Below the pieces are notes generated by a model. It was not told where the DNA came from. It saw only the letters and a list, made by a program, of their open reading frames with translations, and ran no database searches. DNA of 11,816 nt from JBEIDK01 sp040383485 (lineage in GTDB: Bacteria > Bacteroidota > Bacteroidia > UBA4408): contig JBEIDK010000102.1 in assembly GCA_040383485.1 (NCBI GenBank), positions 1 through 11,816 on the forward strand, written 5' to 3'. Made by a program: the position numbers and the translations under genes. This document shows positions 1 to 5,212 of the stretch, piece after piece (positions within the stretch are counted from its first letter, which is position 1; the number at the start of each line of letters is the position of its first letter).

Positions 1-683
1 TCACTTATTGTCATAACTGAACCTGAGGTAGAAACATCATTATTAGTTGTAGTTGTAGATGGTATTGAAGTTGGAGCTAATGTGCAACCACCAGAAGTGA
101 AAGTATAAACTGGAGTTGTAATTGCTGTAGTGCCATTGAAGTAAGTGTATGCAGTACTTGAAATTGTAGTTTCAGAAGTAGTTTCAGTTAAAATACGTGT
201 ATTTTTTTCAATATCACCTGTTGAACCTAAAACTGTGAATAGACCTGATGCAGATACGTCAGTAGTATTTGTAACTTTTCTTAAACCATCAGCATACATT
301 GATGAAAAATTACAGTCGCTTGCTGAGTAATAAGAACCATCCCATTCATATGTATTTTCTGACTTTGTTTTTGATGTAAATTTACCATCCGATTTAGTGA
401 ATGTCCACTCTGATGTAAATGTTCCAGTAGTAGTAGTAGTCAATGAACCTGGGATGTTTGATGTTCTAACAGATACTAATGTAGAACCGTTCCAAGTTTG
501 CTTGGTAGTTGTTGTGCTAGAAGTTGTACTTCCACCATTAGTTACTGATTCAACTTCTGTTACTGTTCCTGTACCTGATGTTAATTTCCAAGTGCCATCT
601 AAACGCTTAGAAGAAATTGTTCCTTTGTTACAAGCTGTAAAAGCCGTACCTAGAACTAAAGCTGCAATAATTAATTTGTTCAT
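1..683 (-). CDS. Thr/Ser-rich lipoprotein with lipocalin-like N-terminus (partial, 3' end outside window)
   Basis: The frame is open without a stop from the ATG at 683 to the window edge, giving 227 codons, so the C-terminus is missing. The protein starts MNKLIIAALVLGTAFTAC, a short lipoprotein signal with lipobox FTAC and the lipidated cysteine at residue 18. Asn follows the cysteine. After the cysteine comes 'LDGTWKLTSG' (about residues 28-37), which resembles the G-x-W start of bacterial lipocalin-like lipoproteins that are common in Bacteroidota. The rest is very rich in Thr and Ser, including a run of five Thr near residues 82-86 encoded by five ACT codons, and contains Trp-flanked beta-strand-like segments ('SEWTFTKSDGKF', 'YEWDGSYYS'). 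It is probably anchored to the outer membrane. The lipoprotein call is well supported. The lipocalin-like fold is an inference from a short motif. No enzymatic role is visible. Confidence 0.85.
   Translation of the reverse strand, partial: MNKLIIAALVLGTAFTACNKGTISSKRLDGTWKLTSGTGTVTEVESVTNGGSTTSSTTTTKQTWNGSTLVSVRTSNIPGSLTTTTTGTFTSEWTFTKSDGKFTSKTKSENTYEWDGSYYSASDCNFSSMYADGLRKVTNTTDVSASGLFTVLGSTGDIEKNTRILTETTSETTISSTAYTYFNGTTAITTPVYTFTSGGCTLAPTSIPSTTTTNNDVSTSGSVMTIS
426..440. repeat. Trinucleotide (AGT)5 tract inside the lipoprotein gene
   Basis: Five perfect AGT units on the plus strand are read as five ACT (Thr) codons on the coding strand. Gain or loss of units would change the Thr run without breaking the frame. 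The tract is short, so it may simply reflect the Thr-rich composition of the protein. Confidence 0.6.
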
Positions 684-716
684 GTTATTTATTTTATGGG
701 GTTATTAATTTCGGCG

Positions 717-747
717 CAAAAGTAATGCTTTTTACGATTAATGCAAG
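717..747 (-). promoter_or_regulatory. Bacteroidetes-type promoter of the lipoprotein gene
   Basis: Read on the minus strand, CTTG (747-744) is followed by exactly 19 bases and then TACTTTTG (724-717). The second box matches the -7 consensus TAnnTTTG perfectly, and the first matches three of four bases of the -33 TTTG box. The spacing falls in the usual 19-21 range for the primary sigma factor of Bacteroidetes. The ATG at 683 lies 33 bases downstream of the -7 box, implying a 5' leader of about 25-30 bases. This is the best promoter match found in the window, but it is a consensus match only. Confidence 0.65.
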
Positions 748-754
748 TAATCGT
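734..754. promoter_or_regulatory. 21-bp dyad (possible operator) over the -33 box
   Basis: ACGATTA (734-740) and TAATCGT (748-754) are perfect reverse complements separated by 7 bases. The spacer contains the -33 box (744-747) of the lipoprotein promoter. A symmetric 7-7-7 site at this position would suit a dimeric repressor or activator. No regulator gene lies in the window, so the role as an operator is inference. Confidence 0.4.
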
Positions 755-832
755 CTAATAAACAGTAATTAATTTAGAAAATATATTACTAAAAAATAGT
801 ATAAGCAATTGATATATAGCTATTTATAAATA

Positions 833-1687
833 TCAAAAATGAAACGACAGCATCAGGTTTCCTCCATTGTTATCAGTATCTACCCCAAATGAGTTATTCC
901 CTGCTTTAGGATTCGTTTTTATATCCTTACTATTAGCTGAATTGTCCCATCTTTCTTTTGCAACATACCCATCGTTGGTGGTGCTAAATGCTAAACCCCA
1001 GCCTAACTCAGCGGCAATTGATATTTTTGGAAATATAAAATACTCAACTCCCACAAAGCCTCTTGCTCCCAAACCTATTGTGGTACCATTCTTATTTTCT
1101 AGTTCTCTTGATGATTCCAATTTGTTACTAAACCCACTTGAAGTTGCTGTTGTAAAATCAGTAGAGTATACTGATGGATTATTTGATGTAAATGGGTTGC
1201 CATAACTGTATTTAGTACTTTGGGTAGCAATGTTTAATATGGCTTCAGCACCATAATATCCTTGCAATCTTGTTTTGCCTCGTCTTTTTTCAAAACCGAA
1301 TGAAAGGGTAATATTTGTACTTTTAAAAGTTTTAGAATCACTGGTAAAAATAGTATCGGTATTTGTTTTTGCATTATCAATAATTGTATTTTTTAGGGTG
1401 TTGGATGTAAGTCCTATTCTAACTTTTGCCCTATAGGCATAGCTATTAGTTAAAAAATATTTTCCGCCAATAGTTAATGGGGTTAGGCTATTCGATGCTA
1501 TGTTTGGAGAAGTTGAGCCAGCACTAGACAAAAGCCTTCCTGTATAATTTAGAAAAGGTACTGCATCTATTTGTAATGCCCAATCTTTTGCCTCGGGTAA
1601 ATAATTTTCTCCTTTTTTAGATTTAATATCTTGCGCTGAGCCAAATATTGGTGCAAAACCTAATATTACTATGAATATTTTCTTCAT
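833..1687 (-). CDS. Outer-membrane beta-barrel protein
   Basis: A 284-residue protein that starts MKKIFIVILGFAPIFGSAQ, a typical type I signal peptide with cleavage after Ala or Gln at residues 18-19. The frame continues 11 codons further upstream, but that extension would bury the signal sequence, so the internal ATG at 1687 (preceded by an A-rich stretch) is the better start. The mature protein opens with 'PEAKDWALQIDAVPFLNYTG', a start I associate with Bacteroidota outer-membrane beta-barrel proteins. It then alternates polar and aromatic strands with glycine-rich turns ('GGKYFLTNSYAYRAKVRIGL', 'ITLSFGFEKRRG', 'GLGARGFVGVEYFIFPKISI') and ends LMLSFHF. A terminal Phe is the usual recognition signal for BAM-dependent barrel insertion. 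The size suits an 8-12-stranded small barrel. A structural or minor transport role is possible; no specific substrate can be read. It lies upstream of and in the same direction as the lipoprotein gene, which probably has its own promoter. Confidence 0.85.
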   Translation of the reverse strand: MKKIFIVILGFAPIFGSAQDIKSKKGENYLPEAKDWALQIDAVPFLNYTGRLLSSAGSTSPNIASNSLTPLTIGGKYFLTNSYAYRAKVRIGLTSNTLKNTIIDNAKTNTDTIFTSDSKTFKSTNITLSFGFEKRRGKTRLQGYYGAEAILNIATQSTKYSYGNPFTSNNPSVYSTDFTTATSSGFSNKLESSRELENKNGTTIGLGARGFVGVEYFIFPKISIAAELGWGLAFSTTNDGYVAKERWDNSANSKDIKTNPKAGNNSFGVDTDNNGGNLMLSFHF

Positions 1688-1762
1688 TCTTATTTTATTT
1701 ATTTGATTTGATAAACGCAATAATAAATTATTTATTGTAATTGAATTTAAAATAATGAAGAA

Positions 1763-1813
1763 GAGGCTGTTTCAAAAGGCAGTTTTGTCATGCTGAATTT
1801 ATTTCAGCATCTC
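1763..1813. repeat. REP-like intergenic repeat with perfect 8-bp hairpin
   Basis: The core ATGCTGAA (1790-1797), a 5-base loop and TTCAGCAT (1803-1810) form a perfect hairpin. The surrounding text 'GAGGCTGTTTCAAAAGGCAG' and 'GTCATGCTGA...TTTCAGCATCTC' matches, from memory, a type of palindromic intergenic repeat dispersed in many Bacteroidota genomes. Only one copy is in this window, so the repeat status rests on recognition and not on an internal comparison. The boundaries are approximate. Confidence 0.5.
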
Positions 1814-1919
1814 CTTAACTTCTAATTTTATCCCTGATTATGCGTTAGAGGTTCGTAGTGAAAAGCTAAAACCCAATCAAATATAAACTTTTGCGAATAA
1901 ATCATATTATACCTATTGC

Positions 1920-1950
1920 ATTTATTTTTTAGTCCAACTAAAAAATAAAT
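1920..1950. repeat. AT-rich perfect 14-bp inverted repeat
   Basis: ATTTATTTTTTAGT (1920-1933) and ACTAAAAAATAAAT (1937-1950) are exact reverse complements around the 3-base loop CCA. With a 2-base bulge, five more pairs can form between 1915-1919 and 1953-1957, one of them a G-U pair. The stem has almost no GC pairs and neither strand has a T tract after the hairpin, so it does not look like a normal terminator. It could be a cruciform-forming site, a protein-binding dyad or part of a mobile repeat. Confidence 0.6.
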
Positions 1951-1959
1951 ATGTAATGG

Positions 1960-2038
1960 TTAATTCCGATACTACTGGAAATTAGTACAATAAGACTATG
2001 CTGCAATTGCACTAAATTGAAAGTGTAATCGGTATTAA
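1960..2038. repeat. Imperfect 11-bp inverted repeat flanking 57 bases
   Basis: TTAATTCCGAT (1960-1970) pairs with ATCGGTATTAA (2028-2038) at 10 of 11 positions. The interior includes the self-complementary GCAATTGC. It could be a short MITE-like remnant or chance; there is no clear target-site duplication. Confidence 0.3.
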
Positions 2039-2136
2039 ATATATGATGCATGAGAAAAAGTTATTACTTATTATTTTGAAGGGGTTTTGCGTTGTAATAG
2101 AATTTCTAATGCGTAGTATGGGTTCAATGAGTTTTA

Positions 2137-2158
2137 CATTGTGGCGTATGCCACAATG
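2137..2158. repeat. Perfect 9-bp hairpin next to the terminator
   Basis: CATTGTGGC (2137-2145), loop GTAT, GCCACAATG (2150-2158) is a perfect stem. Neither strand has a T tract right after it. It begins two bases from the strong terminator at 2161-2200, so on the minus strand it would be a second hairpin just after that terminator. It may protect RNA ends or act as a back-up stop; otherwise it is unexplained. Confidence 0.5.
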
Positions 2159-2160
2159 AG

Positions 2161-2200
2161 AAACAAGAAAGACTGAGATTTATCCCAGTCTTTCTTGTTT
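2161..2200 (-). terminator. Rho-independent terminator of the three-gene operon
   Basis: AAACAAGAAAGACTG (2161-2175) and CAGTCTTTCTTGTTT (2186-2200) form a perfect 15-bp stem with a 10-base loop. Two more pairs are possible inside the loop after one mismatch. On the minus strand the hairpin starts 15 bases after the stop codon of the T9SS gene (2218-2216), and its 3' arm is T-rich, which fits a terminator. The near symmetry means it could also stop transcription coming from the plus strand. Confidence 0.8.
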
Positions 2201-2215
2201 AAAAGTTGTACTTTA

Positions 2216-3133
2216 TTATTTAATAATTTCAATCTTACTTTTATTAATGGGCCTGTTTAGTTCATCATTACCAATAACAAAATATAAGCCATTACTCAAG
2301 TAAGATAGGTCAATATCTTTGTATGCGTTTGATATTTTTTCTTCCCTGATTACCTTACCCATCAAATCAATAATTTGAATATTCTTAACCTTATCATTAT
2401 AGTTTTTAATACTAACTATACCTGAACTTGGATTTGGACTTAAACCGAAATCTTGATTAGAAATTTCAGAAATACTACTTGTATTTGCTGGGTAAAATAT
2501 CAACTCGTCAACAGTGTAAACAGAGCCTAGTTGCGGAGCAGAGGCGCTACTAGATGAGAATATTACTAATAAAGTATCGGGGTTAGCAGTGTTCGTGTTA
2601 TAAATTATTGGAACAGTTCTTTTGGTCCAATTTGGAACACCAGAAGAAATTATATCAACTGCTAATCCTATCGTATCTCTTTTTGCTATTGGTAAAGAAG
2701 TATTCCACTTAGTAAGTAAAATATATGCAAACGCGCTATCAACACCAACTGGAGCATATTTAGTCCAGTATGCCATACCTTCTGGTCTAGAAGTATAAGG
2801 TTGACCTTGTTTTACAACAATGGTTGCACCAACGGGAATAATTGTACCAGAAAGTAATATTCCTGATTGTGGCGGAATTACTGGAGGTAAAGGAATAATT
2901 GAATTAATTGTTTTAGTAGTAATTTTTGCAGCGCTCGGGCTACCTCCGTAACCGGGAGCAGAAGCGCTTACTACATCTGATGTAAGTAAGTTGGCAGAAA
3001 TCCATCCTGTAGGATTAACATTTCCTCCAAAAGCGCCGTCAAAATTAGTTGACAATAATGTACTTGCAGGATTTTGTGCATTGGCATAAAAACCGAGTAC
3101 AGTGGTAAAGATTGTAGTAAAAATTCTTTTCAT
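2216..3133 (-). CDS. Secreted protein with T9SS type A sorting domain, possibly PCMD-like
   Basis: A 305-residue exported protein. Residues 1-20 (MKRIFTTIFTTVLGFYANAQ) are a signal peptide. The C-terminal 76 residues, from about 230, are a type IX secretion sorting domain: 'LSPNPSSGIVSI', then 'IQIIDLMGKVIREEKI', 'LSNGLYFVIG' and a final 'SKIEIIK'. T9SS cargo is exported across the outer membrane, and the domain is cleaved to anchor or release the protein. The middle part starts 'TNFDGAFGGNVNPTGW' and continues with 'RPEGMAYWTKYAPVGVDSAF', 'KRDTIGLAVDI', 'PDTLLVIFSSSS' and 'GSVYTVDELIF'. This order resembles the putative carbohydrate metabolism domain (PCMD), a jelly-roll-like fold; that is my inference from motif order. 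No catalytic residues are obvious. It is the last gene of the operon, 59 bases after its upstream neighbour, and is followed by a terminator. Confidence 0.9.
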   Translation of the reverse strand: MKRIFTTIFTTVLGFYANAQNPASTLLSTNFDGAFGGNVNPTGWISANLLTSDVVSASAPGYGGSPSAAKITTKTINSIIPLPPVIPPQSGILLSGTIIPVGATIVVKQGQPYTSRPEGMAYWTKYAPVGVDSAFAYILLTKWNTSLPIAKRDTIGLAVDIISSGVPNWTKRTVPIIYNTNTANPDTLLVIFSSSSASAPQLGSVYTVDELIFYPANTSSISEISNQDFGLSPNPSSGIVSIKNYNDKVKNIQIIDLMGKVIREEKISNAYKDIDLSYLSNGLYFVIGNDELNRPINKSKIEIIK

Positions 3134-3192
3134 TTTATATAATTTATATTGTTTTTATTGTACACGCAAATAAATAACAAATAGTTTACTCT

Positions 3193-4302
3193 CTATTTAA
3201 TTATTACAAACTTTTCTTTTTTTATCGATTTATTTCCTTCGTCAATTAAATGACAGAAGTAAAGTCCAGGCTCAATTTCACTAATATCTAACTCTGCAAA
3301 TACATCATTGATGACAACATTTCTCAGCAATTTACCCGAATAGTCATAAATTTCTAAACTCTTTACATTCATATTTTTATTATCAATAAATAATTTTCCG
3401 GCACTTGGGTTAGGAAAAATACTGCAAACACTTTTAATGTTATCATTCAAATTACTCAGAACAGGAATTTCTTTCAACCACTTCACGTTTCTAGATTTAT
3501 TATTATCATAATTAAAACTCAATAATGAATATCCTAAATTATTGGTCCACCAATTATAACTTGTGGTAGTATCAATTATTGGATTTGAAATACCCGGAAA
3601 TGCGTTATTGGGTAAAGCAATATATCCTAAAGGAAAAGGAGAAATAACATTTGCGTATATAGAGTCTGTTTCAATTAAAACATCTTTAATTCTTAGTGCA
3701 CTATAATTTCCAAGCGGTGTTTTTAATGTTCCACTAGCATCGTTTAAGGAGTTTCGAATTCTCTTTGCCGAAATTTTTATTTTATCAACATCTACAGGTA
3801 TTGTTCCAAGTGGAGTAGCATACGGAAAGGAAACAGGATAATTTATTATTACAGTATAGTTTGAAATTGTATTAAACCCTCCATTGAGGCTTGCCGGAAA
3901 CTGAATGATAGTTTCAGGTGTATTAAACTTAATAGTCGTAAAAGTATCTATAAGTTGGTTGTAAATCCTCGTACCGCATGCCTTCAAAGCATTATCATCA
4001 ATATTTATGAATTGATATGTATCATTATTTTTTAATGAGATATTTGAGTTTTGAAATTCTGGGTAATAGGAATTCCATTCTGTTTTCTGAATATCCCAAA
4101 CTTCATCTTCATCAGATGTCAAAGCTGTAAAATCCCATGTTTGATTACTCATGTTGATTGCAGGACTATAACTTGAGTCTATATTGGTACCTAATACAAC
4201 TTTATTCCCAACTTTTACCATATCATTTTTGGTAATTGTTACCTGAGAATGAACAGAAACTGAAATTAACCAACAATTTATTAAGGTTATAATTTTCTTC
4301 AT
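3193..4302 (-). CDS. Secreted protein with T9SS type A sorting domain
   Basis: A 369-residue exported protein. The signal peptide is MKKIITLINCWLISVSVHSQ. The last 75 residues, from about 295, form a T9SS type A sorting domain: 'IFPNPSAGKLFI', 'LEIYDYSGKLLRNV', 'ISEIEPGLYFCHLI' and 'KEKFVIIK'. The body has no domain that I can name. It begins 'VTITKNDMVKVGNKVVLGTN' and includes 'INMSNQTWDFTALTSDEDEV' and 'TPLGNYSALRIKDVLIETDS', which together resemble uncharacterised beta-rich Bacteroidota exoproteins. Two cysteines occur in the mature body before the sorting domain ('KACGTR' and 'SVCSIF'), a possible disulfide pair, which is of interest given the thioredoxin-like gene 15 bases upstream. The ATG at 4302 is preceded by an A-rich stretch and no Shine-Dalgarno, as is usual for the phylum. 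The function is unknown; it is likely cell-surface or released. Confidence 0.9.
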   Translation of the reverse strand: MKKIITLINCWLISVSVHSQVTITKNDMVKVGNKVVLGTNIDSSYSPAINMSNQTWDFTALTSDEDEVWDIQKTEWNSYYPEFQNSNISLKNNDTYQFINIDDNALKACGTRIYNQLIDTFTTIKFNTPETIIQFPASLNGGFNTISNYTVIINYPVSFPYATPLGTIPVDVDKIKISAKRIRNSLNDASGTLKTPLGNYSALRIKDVLIETDSIYANVISPFPLGYIALPNNAFPGISNPIIDTTTSYNWWTNNLGYSLLSFNYDNNKSRNVKWLKEIPVLSNLNDNIKSVCSIFPNPSAGKLFIDNKNMNVKSLEIYDYSGKLLRNVVINDVFAELDISEIEPGLYFCHLIDEGNKSIKKEKFVIIK

Positions 4303-4317
4303 TTTATTATTTTTTTA

Positions 4318-4836
4318 TTATTTAATTTCACTTACAAAACCTTTTTCATAGTCAACCCATGATATTGATTTATAATAATTTTCTCCGAAATAGTGTAATA
4401 TTTTTTCCATTGTTTTTGGCTCTAGGTAGCCGGGAACTGGTCCTAGTGAGTTAAGCGCTTCGTCAAGATAAACAGTGGTTGGATAACTCATTTTACCATT
4501 CAGCATTAACGATGCAAAGTCATTTGGTGTTTGTTTTCTATCGTTTGCTTTCTTATAATCTGTTCCTTTATATTTAATTATTTCAGCACTCTCTGCATCT
4601 AATTTTACAGCGTAAAAATAATTATTCATTAGTTTAACAATTACAGGATGAGTAAATGTATTTGCATCCATTTTTTTGCACCAACCACACCAATCGGTAA
4701 ATACATCCATAAAAATCTTTTTTGGTTTAGTTTTTTGAACAGAGTCAATTTCATTGAATTTGAACCATTTAATTGTTTCAGTTGTTTGGCCATGAGCTAT
4801 GCTGCAAACTAAGAATAATATATAAAGGTATTTCAT
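4318..4836 (-). CDS. Exported thioredoxin-like protein (CGWC)
   Basis: A 172-residue protein from the ATG at 4836, with signal peptide MKYLYILFLVCSIAHGQ. An ATG directly before it (4839) is equally possible. The open frame runs back to 4905, but that would add 23 residues ahead of the signal and is rejected. The thioredoxin core is clear: 'KIFMDVFTDWCGWCKKM' with the redox pair at Cys50 and Cys53, and 'SYPTTVYLD' with the conserved cis-Pro at 119. Members of this periplasmic Bacteroidota family share the 'TDWCGWCKKMD..TF..P.V' and 'LNGKMSYPTTV' blocks. It probably reduces or rearranges disulfides in the periplasm. It is the first gene of a three-gene unit, 15 bases before a T9SS-secreted protein, so a role in the folding of secreted partners is plausible but inferred. 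The length is normal and no key residue is missing. Confidence 0.88.
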   Translation of the reverse strand: MKYLYILFLVCSIAHGQTTETIKWFKFNEIDSVQKTKPKKIFMDVFTDWCGWCKKMDANTFTHPVIVKLMNNYFYAVKLDAESAEIIKYKGTDYKKANDRKQTPNDFASLMLNGKMSYPTTVYLDEALNSLGPVPGYLEPKTMEKILHYFGENYYKSISWVDYEKGFVSEIK

Positions 4837-5212
4837 CATTATTTTTAATAGTTCACGAATGTAAGTTTGATTTTTAAAATAATGAAATATTCTGCGCATT
4901 ACCAATATTTTAGAAATATAATAAAACCGTTTTTTATTAAAATTTAACCATGTAGGAACTTTTTACTACCGTTTAAAACACCATTGAAAAATCTAAATTA
5001 ATTATTACCTTCCTTTACAATCAATAATAAATATTGTACATGAACCAATTTAAAATAAATATTTCAACAGCCAAAATAGTTAAATTAGTTGAGCGTATAA
5101 CCAACTCCGTCTAATTTGATAGGTCAATTTTGAATAAAATTTGCAAGTAAAATTTATTTATTTATACATTAGCGCACTTCGATTAACGAAAATTAACCCT
5201 AATAACAAAAAT
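4837..5212. other. Divergent promoter region
   Basis: The region separates the minus-strand thioredoxin operon from the plus-strand receptor operon, so it must hold promoters in both directions. No gene is seen in it. For the receptor, TTTG (5115-5118) followed 16 bases later by TAAAATTTG (5135-5143) is a near match to the Bacteroidetes promoter, with one extra base in the -7 box and short spacing. For the operon, TACATTCG (4863-4856, minus) is a one-mismatch -7 box without a clear -33 box. ACCGTTT occurs twice (4926-4932 and 4968-4974), 42 bases apart. None of these is strong enough to call as a separate site. Confidence 0.45.

Larger units (their letters stand above)
1688..2215. other. Non-coding region rich in inverted repeats
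   Basis: No credible gene is seen on either strand. The segment nearest 1688 is the leader of the beta-barrel gene: on the minus strand TATTATTG (1725-1718) is a one-mismatch -7 box, but there is no matching -33 box, so the promoter is uncertain. Further along are a REP-like hairpin (1790-1810), an imperfect repeat with arms 1817-1825 and 1845-1853 (8 of 9 pairs, 19-base loop), an AT-rich perfect hairpin (1920-1950), a longer imperfect repeat (1960-2038), a GC-containing hairpin (2137-2158) and a terminator (2161-2200). Such a density of dyads suggests leftover mobile intergenic repeats, or possibly a structured transcript. Confidence 0.6.

Noticed and set aside
145..708. Plus-strand open frames at 145-330 and 397-708
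   Set aside because: They are antisense to the lipoprotein gene, which has a clear lipoprotein signal and promoter. The translated products are low-complexity Val-rich shadows of Thr codons.
867..1205. Plus-strand open frame of 112 codons
   Set aside because: It lies antisense inside the beta-barrel gene and has no signal, motif or start context of its own.
1920..1950. Rho-independent terminator
   Set aside because: The stem is nearly all AT and no T tract follows on either strand; the neighbouring genes are also too far away.
3134..3192. Separate promoter for the last T9SS gene (minus-strand TTTATTTG as -7 box)
   Set aside because: The -7 match has a mismatch in the key TA pair and no -33 box is found at the right distance. 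Read-through from the operon is simpler.
4926..4974. Direct repeat ACCGTTT twice, 42 bases apart, as regulator sites
   Set aside because: Seven-base repeats are expected by chance in an AT-rich stretch of this size, and there is no supporting promoter alignment.
5141..5212. Upstream extension of the receptor from a TTG at 5141
   Set aside because: It would put 24 residues in front of a clear signal peptide. The ATG at 5213, after an A-rich stretch, is the natural start.
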